Source of the DNA: Acanthococcus lagerstroemiae
Taxonomy: Eukaryota > Arthropoda > Insecta > Hemiptera > Eriococcidae
Direction: 5' to 3'
Assembly: GCA_031841125.1 (NCBI GenBank)
Contig: CM063110.1
Span: 10,853,626-10,917,625 of the forward strand
DNA length: 64,000 bases
In this document: one piece after another, positions 35,113-46,416 of the stretch
How the letters are laid out: each line of letters opens with the position of its first letter
Position numbering within the stretch: the stretch's first letter is position 1
Translations under genes and position numbers: made by a program
Notes under the pieces: model-generated
Told to the model about the DNA's origin: nothing
What the model saw: only the letters and a program-made list of their open reading frames with translations
The model's database searches: none

Positions 35113-35387
35113 GAATGTCAAAAAAGATAAGAGATGCAGGAAAAACAATAACGAAATTAAAAACTAAATACGCAGGATACATAGCGAGGGAAGGAGCAGA
35201 AAAATGGAACAAAAACGTAACCCTTCGAACACCATTCGATAAAAAAAGGAAGGAAGGCAGACCCAAGACCAGGTGGAGGGGGATGAACTTGGGAAAGAAT
35301 TCGGGGATAAATGGGTTAACAAGGCACAAGACCGAAGGAAATGGAAGCAGGTAACAGAGGCTTATGCCCAGAAATGGGTGGGGTAGT
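35113..35387 (+). pseudogene. RTE-like non-LTR retrotransposon, C-terminal relic
   Basis: The frame starting near 35113 carries the C-terminal signature of RTE-type ORF2: KKIRDAGKTITKLKTKYAGY, IAREGAEKWNKNV, then KKRKEGRPKTRWR. After one frame change near 35280 it continues DELGKEFGDKW, KAQDRRKWKQVTEAYAQKW and a stop at about 35387. These match the final basic region of the protein, after the reverse transcriptase, whose exact role is not established. The whole RT and endonuclease are absent, so it is a 5'-truncated dead copy, as expected from incomplete target-primed reverse transcription. It shares its family signature with 55605-56015. Confidence 0.8.
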
Positions 35388-35399
35388 AAGGGGGAAGCT

Positions 35400-36124
35400 C
35401 TAACACTAGTCTGTTAGCGCCCAACTAAAAATAATGTACGCATTTGTAAGTTAAGTCACTACAAGAGCTGTAATAATTGGTTATCAGAGGGACGTCCTAA
35501 AGCTGAGAATGACGAAGCGATATTTTTTCCGAAGGTGAGGAGTAGGCAGAACTACGCATTGGACACAAGTTCAGTTGGCTTCGAGATTCCGTCCATCGGT
35601 CTCTCAAGTTCAACGTGGCTACTGGTCTGTTCGGAGATGGACTCGGGTTATGTCATTTCCGAGATGGGACACCCGTTACTCAGTTTCGACAAATCACTTC
35701 CGTCGCGTCAACTACGCCACAGAATACTGCACTTCTGATTCCACGGTCCATTCACCACAAAGATCGTCGTTCGGATTCCCGTTTTGTGCAAACGGCATGT
35801 ACTCGGCGATCCAATATTCGACCGGCAGATATGTCGCGAAACGTCCGAAGACCGCGATCGGATTTCCTCGAACGCAAATAATGTCGTGTATCGACTCTCT
35901 CGAAAAAAATGAGAACTATTTTTAGAGGCGGATTTCCGGTTCAGCAAATACATACATGCATCCGTGTACAGCGTTAGGTGAGAAGTATATGGACCTCCGT
36001 CAGCTGCGATCACGCGACAATCCGATCGATTCGTCAACATTAGTCAAATGCATCAGTCGCCAGCCTTTCAGTATACGCCTCACTGCTTCGCATACTATGA
36101 TGTGAGCACACAGTACTCAGAAGA
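35400..36124. other. No gene recognised
   Basis: CpG-rich relative to the window. Overlapping short frames exist at 35535-35925 on both strands without a recognisable motif. The first ~80 bp may be the RTE-like 3' untranslated tail. Confidence 0.35.
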
Positions 36125-36205
36125 GGTTTCGCTGGGTGACCAAGTGGTAACGTGTCCGCTTCGCAATCCTTGCGTCTCGGGTTCGGGTAATTATCCCCTC
36201 GCCCC
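36125..36205 (+). repeat. tRNA-like sequence, probably a SINE head or tRNA relic
   Basis: The stretch GGGTGACCAAGTGGTAACG resembles a pol III A box and D arm, and GGGTTCGGGTAA a decayed B box, with a potential anticodon-type hairpin (CGCTTCGCAATCCTTGCG) between. The T-arm does not pair properly, so a functional tRNA is unlikely. Confidence 0.5.
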
Positions 36206-37189
36206 CTCCAATATTCTAGCGAAAAAAGTGGTAACATAGCGTGTCCTGTAACCCCCGCCAGTTTATACGAACAAGGCATTACAATCGCAAGGCGTGTTAC
36301 CACCGGATCAGAAGAACTAGTACAATGCGTGTCGTGGACAGCTTACTGAACGTCGCGAAACACGGGGCTAGTAAGCGAACTGCGGCTGCACACTTTTCGC
36401 CAGAGAAAAGAAAAACTCCAACGCAACAAAAACCGCGAGGAAAGCAACGGCAAACTACACGGACTAACCGGTCCAGGAGAGTCGCACATCAGAAACCGCG
36501 ACCGCCAACGTCCAGCATCGGATAAGGCGCCTGAAGAAGCAGAAGACTCAGAAGAGCCGCGGATCACTCCTCTGGATAAATATGCGAATAAAGTCGGAGA
36601 TGTACCGAGATGACATTGTTTGCGGACTCCAGTGCCGCGAACTACGAAGTGTCAACTTACCTGGAAAGACGCTAAGATCGATCCTTCGAAGAAAGAATAG
36701 CTAATATTTCAATTCCGCCAACTGTTGTACCGAATTTTCCAACTTTGCTAGGGCAATTTTCTAACTGACATACGCGCGGGAGAGAGGTTTCCAGACCTTT
36801 CTCTTCCTCTTCAACTACGTTTTGATTCAAGTTTGCTAATTTTAGAAGGTGTTTATGTTTATCTGTCCGAGGTGTACGAGAATAGGTATAATGGATCGCG
36901 TTTTACAAATTTTCGTGGTTGATAACCCATTTCCGGGGATACGAATTTCGTTGAGCTCTTCGGGTAATACATCCGGACAACAATTATGGAGTAGGATTAT
37001 TCCATTGATATTTTGAGATATGATAGGCACGGCCGAGTTCGCGACCCCGTTTTCTTTTTGAGAGTAATTTTCGCGTATTTCCATCCAACGGCTGGCGGTA
37101 TAGGTTTGAAAATGGGGCCAACGATTCTCGAAGACTCGGAACATCTCGGTCGTTAAACAAAGGCGTTTATAACGTGTAACGTCATTGGC
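36206..37189. other. No recognised gene; open minus-strand stretch 36842-37190
   Basis: A minus-strand frame remains open from about 37450 to 36842, but its upstream part has no ATG. It may be intron or untranslated sequence of the candidate gene at 37192-37510. The plus strand has an uninterrupted basic stretch at 36241-36525 without a recognised motif. Confidence 0.35.
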
Positions 37190-37191
37190 AC

Positions 37192-37323
37192 TTACACTCG
37201 CATAATGCAAAGCGGATAAAAGGAAGAAGGCGAGAAAACCATAACTAAACAAAGAACGAATTTTACTGCAAACGGCGAGAGATCGTGACAGCTTGAACGA
37301 TGCACTCGTTCGGTCATGTTCAT
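37192..37323 (-). CDS. Candidate first coding exon of an unknown secreted protein
   Basis: I do not recognise the product. An ATG at 37323 (minus strand) opens 43 codons beginning MNMTERVHRSSCHDL, with a hydrophobic stretch FAVKFVLCLVMVF near residues 18-30, like a signal peptide or anchor. The frame runs exactly into a strong splice-donor match (CGAGT|GTAAGT, donor at 37195-37190), so translation probably continues in a downstream exon not identified here; read through, it ends at TAA. A TATA/initiator pair lies 185 bp upstream (37539/37510), and a nine-codon upstream ORF (MKRERDRRC) lies in the leader. The combination of promoter, leader, hydrophobic start and donor is what suggests a host gene. 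No homology supports it, and chance is possible. Confidence 0.3.
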   Translation of the reverse strand: MNMTERVHRSSCHDLSPFAVKFVLCLVMVFSPSSFYPLCIMRV

Positions 37324-37507
37324 GACTAGCCTCTTTCGTCGGCACACACACAATTTGCGTTCCCGACCTGAGCTTTTCAACGGCCCCTGCTTTCCCAGAT
37401 CCTCTTCTTCCACAGTGCTCTTGCCGCACTAATGGTGCGCCAGTTTTCAACAACGCCGGTCGCGTTCACGCTTCATGATGTAGGTACCAACTACCTACAC
37501 CACACAT

Positions 37508-37539
37508 ACTGATTGTTCTTAGTAGTCTACACTCTTATA
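37508..37539 (-). promoter_or_regulatory. Candidate arthropod core promoter (TATA + TCAGT initiator)
   Basis: On the minus strand TATAAGAG starts at 37539 and TCAGT spans 37512-37508, placing the initiator A (37510) 29 bp after the first T of the TATA box, the usual spacing. The TCAGT initiator is the arthropod consensus. Predicted transcription runs leftward into the candidate exon 37510-37196. Confidence 0.4.
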
Positions 37540-37841
37540 CGGGATACGCGTGCACAACTACATCTGTAAGCCAGCTGCCCTCCCGCGATCTATTACCTTA
37601 TTCTTAGGCACATATTATACGCGCGCGTGTCCACCATAGGCAACAGAACTTGGGGGCGAGGGGGCAACATGACCTCTTTAGGATTTTCGAAAAGGAGACT
37701 GTATTATCCTTAGAATTTTCCTTCTCCCCTCCCCACTTGAAGCTGCTGTGGACCCCCGGCAGGGCTCACCTGCCGTTAGCACCTTCCTGCGTCGCCACAC
37801 GTACCAAGACGAGGAGGTGAGGGGTAGGGTGGATCGTCAAG

Positions 37842-38620
37842 ATTTTTTACGAAATTTCTAACACGACCCAGGTAAGAAGTTGCATTTAGTAAAAAAAAAC
37901 AAAGTGTTAAAAATTTTTTTTGGTATTATTTGTAATTTTTCCTTGAGAAATTTGTCCTTGAAGTTATGTACTAGGCTGAAAATTAAATATTACGCAATGG
38001 CTTAAAAATGCCAGTAATGCAAAGTTTGTACATAACTTTTGTAATAGTATTATCACGAACCGTAAATTAGTTCATACAATAATTTTTCCTATCTGTGAAA
38101 TTGAAGACGCTAAGGCACGTACAATACTTTGTTACTTCATAGCACCTTCAGTGTATGGCAGATAGGCAAAATTCACATATAATCTTAACAGTAGTAATAA
38201 CTGAGATCTACAAAATGAGTTTGTACAAATGTTGTCTATTTGCAATACTGAAGGCGATAACACACTTACAATACTGCGTTGCTGTATAGCGCCTTCAGTA
38301 TGATAGATAGGCAAAATTTACAAATCACTTTAACAATAGTAATGATTGAGATCTACAAAATGAGTTATGTACAAATTTTGCCTATCTGCAATGTTGAAGG
38401 CGCTAACGCACTTACAATACTGTGTTGCTTTATAGTGCCTTCAATTTCACAGATAGGCAGAATTTGCAAATGGACTAATTTAAAGTTCGCGGTGAATACT
38501 ACTAAAACGGTTATGCGTTAATTTAGCCCATCTCGCATATTAAAGGCGGTAGACTATTAAATAAAAGTACTGGTAAAAATCAAAACTTGGAAAGAAAAGC
38601 GGCATTGGTTAAGACGACAA
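37842..38620 (-). repeat. Interspersed repeat family A, copy 3 (inverted, expanded)
   Basis: Reverse-complement copy of 2085-2672 and 4600-5200, ending at AAGTACTGGTAAAAATCAAAA near 38590. It contains one more ~145-bp subunit than the other two copies: the block GATAGGCAAAATT..AGTAATGA.TGAGATCTACAAAATGAG (elements shown shortened) occurs twice in succession (38160-38230 and 38305-38370). Confidence 0.8.
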
Positions 38621-38889
38621 AATATTGGTAGAGGCACCCGCGGACTGGCAAGAGAATTGTAAAGGGGGAATACCGATTGGGGCCCGATTGTTCCATTCCT
38701 GGAACAAGTCATATTTTGGGTGAGCCCACAGTCCAAGGGGCCCGGCCGGGGATTCCCCCATTCCCCTCCAGCCAGCCCGCGGTTGGATAGAGGTTCATTT
38801 TTTGACTAAATGGAACGAAATTAGACCCAATGTCGGGGAAAATGTTTGAAAAAATCTTCCTTTCATGTACAGGTAATGCAAAAAATTCG

Positions 38890-39240
38890 TATATAATATT
38901 CGCTCGCTCCATTTGGTGGAGTTATTATGTGTCTCATCGTTACCTCTCGCTTTCTTAGGAAACATGAAGGATTTCATAACGATGCATTCTGCTTACTATG
39001 CTAGACCTTGAAAAGGTTACGTTTGGCAATTTGATTAACTCAGCTTGCATCAATTCAATAGCCAAACAAAAGAATTCAAGTATTTCTGCTGCGGGGATAC
39101 GTCCAAACTGTCTGTGTTTCCCCCGTTTCCCCTCCCATGCCATACCCAATCAGTGGAAAGGCAGATTCGACTGGTCAGTAAGGCATCAGTAATAGTTCGG
39201 CGGAAATCGACATCAAACATTCCAAACACACAGAAAGTTA
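38890..39240 (+). repeat. Interspersed repeat family D, copy 2
   Basis: Direct-orientation match to 1445-1800: CTCATCGTTACCTCTCGCT, TGCTTACTATGCTAGACC, AAGAATTCAAGTATTTCTGC, CTGTCTGTGTTTCCCCCGTT. In both places a family A repeat lies within 300 bp, but on different sides and in different relative orientation. Confidence 0.75.
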
Positions 39241-39578
39241 TCAGCCACTTCCTAGGGCATCATAAAGTTATGTTCTTTTCTCGTTGGAACTGAATTTAAA
39301 GCATGTTTCTATGATAATCTGAACCCGGACAGTAGGTTCACAGCACCTTCAAAGCTAATCAAGTGCCAACTTTCATAACAATTCTCATACTCACTGGGTC
39401 CGACAGACACTCTTTGAAAGGGTAGACCAATGAAATCTTGTTCTAATAGATGCTCGGAGCATCACGTAACAAAATTTTAAAGCACAACGAAAAACCTAGA
39501 CTTGAAAAGTTGCTTTTTTGTCTAATTTTTTCTGAGAACTGTCCAAAACGTGGAAAATGTAGATATAAACCGATCATA

Positions 39579-39853
39579 CAGGGTGTCTAAAAAATTTGAA
39601 AATTAAAAATATTGAACTTTTATTGGACTTTCATTGAACCCTTTTCGGGCTTTTCATATGCCCAAAAATTGAATTTGCAAGGCACACAGTGACCAAAGTT
39701 GAGTTTTCGACAACACTGAATTATTATCATTATTCCTCATTTTCCAGTTTTTATTGAACCTATATTAAAATTATTGAACTTTTATTAGACTTATTGGACC
39801 ACTTTTCAAATACTGGAAGTTTTATTGGACTTATTGGCCCGATAGACATCCTG
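39579..39853. mobile_element. Short CAGGGTGTCTA element
   Basis: Left end CAGGGTGTCTAAAAAATTTG and right end CGATAGACATCCTG are inverted with one mismatch in the terminal 11 bases. The interior is built from TTATTGGACTT / ATTGAACTTTTATT repeats at both sides. No matching target duplication (CGATCATA versus TCACAAGG). The terminus matches the hAT at 45296, although the subterminal motifs differ. Confidence 0.6.
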
Positions 39854-39859
39854 TCACAA

Positions 39860-41340
39860 GGTGCCAGTTATCTTACTCGTATTTTTTGGTAAATACAACT
39901 ATCAAGAACTAGCGTACTAATGGACTTCAAACAAACTCCATGATGAAGTAGTACATCCGATTTCCGATGATTCTATCATTTTAGTAGTTGCACCTCCTAG
40001 TTTGGACCATGTGGGACTTTTTCACATATAGGCAAACACTTCTCCCATCCTGGTTCCAGCAAATTAGTACACTCAAACTATAGTAAGATTAAATTTCATC
40101 AAATGCGCTTCCATTCATTCTATTTCATCACTCTGTTACTGGTTGCAAGCAAGCTAACCATCAGAACCCTTAAATTTCAGCTTCTCCGAGGCTGGAAACA
40201 GGTTTTTCTATTTCCATCCGATAAACGTTTGCCAAAAGAAAAAAAATATATCAGCGATCAATTTCACTGCAAAAAATTAGATGCGAAAATTGGTCTGAAC
40301 CTGATTACGTAAAATAAGTATCGTAATCTTTTTCTTCTGCTTCCGTACATTCCTCATTTTTCTGGAAAGTGTCCGACCATACGCTGGATTCCAGCGCGGC
40401 GCGGCGACTTCCTACATGCACTCGAACAAGCTTGATGACAACAGTTTGAACATCCGTCCAAATAAGTATACATGTATGTAATCGTCCATTTTTGTTACAA
40501 CGATGTATAGTCGTTCATCTTGTTACGTCGAACAACATACAATGTAATATACAACGAGAATGTTCTCTTGTAACCATAAGACACACACATAATTATTATT
40601 CTTTCCGTACATCATTTTTTCTTTCATTTACCTTCCTTCGTAATCACCTCCGAGGACATCTTGCATTTGCTTAAGTCTGTTTTGAACGTTCCCTCAGGAG
40701 GCCAAGTGATTTCCTCAGAAAGAACATACCCCCCCCCCCTCCATCACCCCACAAAATTTGTCTATACGTTGAAGACACCTTTTAGACTTCAGCCTCATTA
40801 CGGTTCCTCCACACGTATGTATTAAATAAAGTGTGCCCTGCAATGGTGACGATATGTATGTTTTTTTCGAGGAAAGGGGGATGGAAGAGTATGGTATCAT
40901 ATTTTTGATATTTTCTCCAACAATTTTGTGTTCAGCAAAAAAAAGTTAACTGTTACTGAAATTGGGTGTGGAGAGAAGGAGGTACAAATCATTCTTTGCA
41001 GCCCTCTCACGCCTGCATTCCCTCCACCCATTCCAAAGCCTACGAATACAGCCATGAGGAATTTTTACAAAATGCTTCTCATCCCAACATTTTTCTTGAG
41101 GGGAACTTTTGCATATTCTACTCGATCCTCAAGATCGCCACAGCCGGTGTCCGGAAATAAATTAACAGAAAGCGTTCGGAAAAACTCGTATTTTCCGACA
41201 ATCGCCCTCTTCATTCTTTTCAGCTCTCCTTCTGACTTTCATTATTTTCATGTCTTGTTTTTCAGAAGCCGTTTTTAACCAAGAATGCTCCGAGACATTC
41301 GTCCCAGTTCACCACTCGTGAATCCAACACGCTGCGAAAA
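39860..41340. other. No gene recognised
   Basis: AT-rich DNA with a C run at 40729-40740. Short frames at 40928-41278 (plus) have no identifiable motif. Confidence 0.35.
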
Positions 41341-41344
41341 TAGA

Positions 41345-41725
41345 CAGGGTTGCCACTATTTTTCAGGATTGATTTTCCCTGACTTTTCCCGGTTTTCCAG
41401 GCCAACTTTTCCAATTTTCCCTGACTTTTTTACAGGATTCCGGGAAGTCCAGAGGGAGGAGAGTCACAGAAATTTTTTACAATACAGATTTTAAAAAAAT
41501 CGCTATCGAGAAGAAGAAGGTACAGATGTAATTTATGTAATATTTTTCAATATTATGGACTATTTCATTTGCGAATAGATTATAATTATTCTTATGTTAT
41601 GATAAAAAAAGTTTACTCTGATAAAATACAAACTCGTTTGTTATTTTCAGAAAATTTCCCTGGCTTAAATGAAAATTCCCTGACTTTTCCCGATTTTCCC
41701 GGTTTTCCAGAAAGTGGAAACCCTG
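41345..41725. mobile_element. CAGGGTTGCCAC MITE (TTTTCCAGG family)
   Basis: The left end CAGGGTTGCCACTATTTTTC and right end GAAAGTGGAAACCCTG are inverted, and both subterminal regions consist of TTCCCTGACTTTTCCCGG / TTTTCCCGGTTTTCCAG. ATAGA is repeated directly on both flanks (41340-41344, 41726-41730), shorter than the 8 bp expected for hAT. Related fragments: 6660-6745, 49648-50034, 54172-54310. Confidence 0.75.
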
Positions 41726-44415
41726 ATAGATCACCAAAAAAAAAAAAAAAGTTTAATGATGGCCCATCTTTCTGTCTCGCCTGCCTTTTTATTTTTTTAT
41801 GAAACCGGATCGTTGTCAGTGATGCCAAAACTCACGAGTTTTTCAAAAAAAACTGGCACATAAAGAAGCGTAAGCTCCGATGTACTCATTCCTGTCACAA
41901 CCAAATCTCAAGAATTCTCAAGAAAGTGATCTGACAACACTAATCGTGGGGTAACAGATCAACGTTTCTAATTTTTGAATTTCAAGAAAGCAGAATACGC
42001 GTTTTTTTTATTTCGATGATGGAATTAGAAGCCTGGTCACATTTCCGGTATACAAAACCCATTACTAAACTGCTACATCTCAAATTGTTCTATAATTCAT
42101 TAGACTTTTCCAACTGGTTTAAATAATTGCACACGTACATTAGATTCGGGGAATAAAACGAACAATTAAGCATAATCGATTTTTATTCGTTACAATTCGC
42201 ATGGAATTCCGAACGTTTTTTGGCAGTGGAACAACCGAGAGAAATACCTAGTCGTCAATAAACATGCTCCATTCGAGAGAAAGAAAAAAATAATAAAACC
42301 AGCACATTTGCTGCTGCATAATGTATTCAGCAATTTTAATTGCCCATTTCATGAAGAATTTTTAAGAAGTACGAATCATAAGTGCCAGGTACCGTCTGTG
42401 TAGCTACAAAGTTGTTGTCTCGTTTAAACTGACAAAACTCGTTTGAAATTGGTCGAAATTCATCTCATAGTCGTATCGAGGTTCGTTTGTTGAAAATTTT
42501 TAAATTTTTAATTCAGTCGGTATGTTCGATTTTGTCTCTGAAGTCGACAGAACTCATCTCGATTTACTTGTTATTTTTCTTTGGTCGGGTGTTCCATTCT
42601 TAAACATTCGAGTTCCTAACGATATGGTTTCAAGGTTGAGATACTCGAAGTTTTTGTGAACAAAGTAGCAGTTCACCAACATACAACTGATTAAATGAAG
42701 AAGCATGAAAACAAGAAATAAATAAAAAACGATGTCACTGTCATAGCTAAATATCATATAATTTTGACAACACATTCTTTCTTTTGCTCTCAAAATTTTA
42801 TAAAATTTGAAAATGTCGAAAAGAGTCGATTTCATAACTGACTGCAAAATTCTGATTGCGGGTGATATGGCAAACACGAATCAAGAAACATACTAAGTTT
42901 AGGCTACATAATCATATTTTACTGGGGGGGGGGAGAGACAGAGAAATGAGAGAACAGATACTGAGTGTCAAGAAGTGAGTGATCCCGTGTGAGCAAATAA
43001 CTGACTTTTCCTGACACTTACTTTACAACAGAGAAACTGTTTTTTTGTCCGGACTTGCCTCCTGCACTGGGATTTAAACTTAAAGAGTTTCAAGTAACGG
43101 CAGCCCTGTACGTGTGTGAGTGATCACATATGATTTACCGTAAGTGTGTAGCAAACTTAAACTATCATCAAGTCAATTAGAAATTCACTTTCAAAGAAAA
43201 TTTGTCCTAAATTTAACTGCATCACCACCACAAAATTGAATTATAATCAGGTCTACTGGTAAAATAACTTTTACTCGGTTTGTTACCCTCCTGAAGATAT
43301 AGCAGGGTTTCTATTTGAAAGTACACATGATCACTCATTCATCATTTTCACCCGCACAGGTGATTTTGCAGCGCACTCTAGTGCAAGTTTAAGCCCCAAT
43401 GACTGGATAAATGTATTGCAATTCTCAGGATTTATGGATCTCATTGAGGAATAGAATGTTTTCATAAACAGATTTTGAAAATGTATTTTAAAAGCTGTAA
43501 TAAAGCTTGTGAGTTCTGTTGCATGGGTGTCTATGTGTGAGTGCACCGTTCCCGTGTATGATAGCCACTGTAACAATAACATGCAGTGTAAATGTTGCCA
43601 GCATGGCGGTATGAATTGACAACGAGATTTGACACACTCCTCGATCGACGTAATAACCAGCAAGCTATTTACTACAACTTAATTACTTTTGCTGCGTGGC
43701 TGCAACTGAATTACATCGAAGGAACGAGCGTGCTATCAGCTTAAGTTACTTCCCCTTATTCTGATTCACGATTTCGTGATCTGTCTCTTTTTCATCAGAT
43801 TAGGTTATTTTCTGCCAGTTTTGACACACGTCACCATCGTGATGCAGTTGCGTATTCCTCTTTACGCGGTCATTCACTTCAGCACGTTTTGACCGGCCAA
43901 TACGAAGAATGCCGAACGACTCCGAGAATGGACGACTAGAGAAGGCATTGGAATGTGCGCATGCGCGTCAACCAGTGTTGCTAAAGGTGAAAATTAATTC
44001 TGCTCTCGAATGTTTCAAATTCTGCTAGATTTCAAAAAAATATTCTAGAACCTGTCACGTTTAAAATGAGTTTTCCAATGAGAACTAAGAGGCTAAAATG
44101 AAAAATGTTACTAGATATAGCAGTGGAAATGCCGTTCTGGCAACACTCGTCAACACAGTCGCCTGGACGACATATCCATGCACCAATATCCTTCGGTGCA
44201 GTGGTTAGACTCTCTCTTTTTTATTTAATAACTCACCAACGATGTGAAGTCGATTCTCAGTTTTGCACTCAAATTCGGATACGAGAGGTTAAAACACCAC
44301 CGTTATTAACTAACTTGTCGGTATACTTCTGCAGCGCTTACCTGTAAACAAAAACAGAAAATAAACATCAGAAAAAGAATTTAACTACATTACGTTGTTT
44401 CTTGTTCTTTTTAAG
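41726..44415. other. No gene recognised
   Basis: Long AT-rich interval. Minus-strand frames at 42554-42877 and 43331-43663 have no recognised domain. The G run at 42926-42934 and a GA-rich segment follow. The segment 43730-43960 has more balanced composition. Confidence 0.35.
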
Positions 44416-44512
44416 CACTGGCGTAGATGGAGGGGATCCGGATCCCATTGGCGATTTTGTCAAAAAACAGTTTTTTCAAATTTCTTAACTGTAGTACTCT
44501 TTCCAACCTCCT

Positions 44513-44568
<56 letters not shown>

Positions 44569-44655
44569 AGACCACCGCCTTGAACACTAAGCTCTCAATG
44601 TCACCGCTTTTGAGTCTATGTACAATGGAGTTTCTTTTCCCCCATCTATGCTAGA
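44416..44655. mobile_element. Degenerate short inverted-repeat element with 47-nt T run
   Basis: CACTGGCGTAGATGGAGGGG at the left is loosely mirrored by TTCCCCCATCTATGCTAG at the right. Between them lies an unbroken run of 47 T (44516-44562). No target duplication was found, so this is tentative. Confidence 0.45.
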
Positions 44656-44719
44656 TCAAGCTTGCTGGTACACAGTGTTTTCAGAATCTATCAATCAACT
44701 TTTTCAAACTAACTTTTGA

Positions 44720-44797
44720 CGGACTTTTTTAAGACTTGCTCAAGACTTGTTCAAGACTCTTTGTGAAAAGCTTGAAGCTCTACAAGACGCTCAAGAC
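44720..44797 (+). repeat. AAGACTC degenerate array, left flank of the nested hAT
   Basis: GACTTGCTCAAGACTTGTTC, CAAGACTCTTTG and CAAGACGCTCAAGAC units. The array resumes at 48750 after the transposon, showing that the hAT landed inside it and used CTCAAGAC as target. Confidence 0.75.
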
Positions 44798-45662
44798 TAG
44801 TGATGTGTAGTTGTTGATAGTTTCGGACTATCAATTGTTTTGATAGTAACTTAAAGTACTATCAATACTATCAAATAGTGGTTTGATAGTTTTTTACATA
44901 CTATCAATACTATCAAAGTTTTTTTGATAGTTTTAACATTAATTATTAAAAATTTTAGGATCAATGAATAATTCATTTATTATCAGTTCTAACAAGATTT
45001 AATCACTATTTTGTTATTAATTATTATTAATGAGAAACTAGATTAAGAATTTTTTCGAATGAAATAATAAATACACTCTTTGTATTTTAGTATTTTACTA
45101 TTGGCTTAGGCGTTAGGCCTGCTACTGTTTTGTGTTTTCTTCTTTCAAATCAGTTTAACAATTTTCGGTTCGCTGTGATTCGATTCCTGTATTTTGTTAT
45201 TCTAGCACCCCATCTCTCGACCTCCTCTGAGGCAGTCTGATGTCTGATCTCTCCAAATTCCTGATTCATGATGTCTGCTCGTTGCATTATTTATTCAGGG
45301 TGTCTAACAAATTTTGGAAAGCGAAATGCAGAAGTTTTGCAGGAGATTTTGCAGGAGGTTTTTCAGCAGTTCAAACAACTAGAAACACCCCCCCCCCAAA
45401 AAAAAAAAAATCTGTATTAAAATGGTTTCAAAATTGAAAAGGACTAAAAAAATGATACTTTTTAAATTTTGAGAATAAAATTAATGAAGTACAAATGAAA
45501 ATAATTTTGCAGACTTCCTCAAAAGTTTATCGTACAATGCTTTAAGAAAAGCGCGACATTCATCAAGAAATTTCATTTTCTTCAACGGAGAAAATTTGGA
45601 TACAATTGTTTTGGCTCCAAATCCGACGTTAACCTTCTCTGGTGGTAAAAGGTTCTTTTTAG

Positions 45663-46416
45663 TACAGTAAAAGTCGCTTATTATAATGTCTGATAGTGGC
45701 ATAAGTCGCTTAATGTCATAAAAATGAGCAAGTCCCGTCCTCCCGTATACAAATACATTGTAAATCTGCCGGTTATTGGAATGGGCAAGTCGCTTATTGT
45801 AATGAAGTACGACTATAATTTTCATGAAAAAACATGAGTTACTTGGCACTTTTTCTTTCACATGTTATCATTTCTTTGCTTCTCGCTGGTCAGTCTGCGT
45901 CTTGTTACAAAACTGTGAGCAACCGTGTAACTATGTCGACTAAATCTACAAGCAATAAATGTCGTCGTGATCTTAGTGTCGCCGAGAAAGCTGAAATTTT
46001 ACGCGAATATGATGCATTGCCTAAAACAGTGACGCAGAGTGAAGCGGCCATCAAGCTCCGTATTTCACAACCCTTTTTGTCGAAGTTGCTGAAGAAACGA
46101 GATAGCATCCAGGAAGCAATTGCCAAGAATGAAAACAGCAGCCGAAAAAAAAAAAAGAACAGGAAAAGATGGTGATGTCGAAGAGGCTTTGTTACAGTGG
46201 TTCAATCATGTTCGTGAAGCTGATGGGCGGGTTAATGGTCCTTTAATGCGCGAAAAAGCCGAGGAGTTAGCAAAAAAAATGGGAAAATCAGATATAAGAA
46301 TTTTTGACATCATAAAATCATATTCAGAATTTTTCCTGTCGTTTTGTGGAATACGCCACTTTATGTCATAAAATCCTCTTTGCCCAACGTCATTATAATA
46401 AGCGACTTTTACTGTA
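45663..46416 (+). mobile_element. Internally deleted pogo/Tigger element with TA duplication
   Basis: The 26-bp terminal sequences (45663-45688 and 46391-46416, including the flanking TA) are perfect inverted repeats starting TACAGTAAAAGTCGCTTATT. CAGT termini with a TA duplication are typical of pogo/Tigger (Tc1/mariner superfamily). Subterminal motifs near TTAATGTCATAAA / TTTATGTCATAAA add a second inner match. It lies in opposite orientation inside the hAT-B transposase gene, so it is younger than hAT-B. Confidence 0.95.
45933..46295 (+). pseudogene. Tigger transposase N-terminal DNA-binding region, truncated
   Basis: ATG at 45933 begins MSTKSTSNKCRRDLSVAEKA, then EILREYDALPKTVTQSEAA and FLSKLLKKRDSI: the CENP-B/pogo N-terminal helix-turn-helix (psq-like) that binds the terminal repeats. 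A frame change in the A-rich run at 46145-46156 leads into the second helix-turn-helix (HTH_Tnp_Tc5 / CENP-B type): VEEALLQWFNHVREA, GPLMREKAEELAKKMG. Homology then stops and the right subterminal region follows, so the entire DDE catalytic domain has been deleted. The copy could only have moved with a transposase supplied in trans. Confidence 0.9.

Noticed and set aside
36125..36205. Functional tRNA gene
   Set aside because: The B box is decayed and the T and anticodon arms do not fold properly.
36842..37453. 203-codon open frame on the minus strand with a hydrophobic segment
   Set aside because: It has no ATG before the hydrophobic segment and is preceded by an in-frame stop; a different frame with an ATG and a splice donor fits the local promoter better.
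39579..39853. Direct relative of hAT-B
   Set aside because: Only the terminal 11 bases match; subterminal motifs differ and no target duplication was found, so only the end type is reported.
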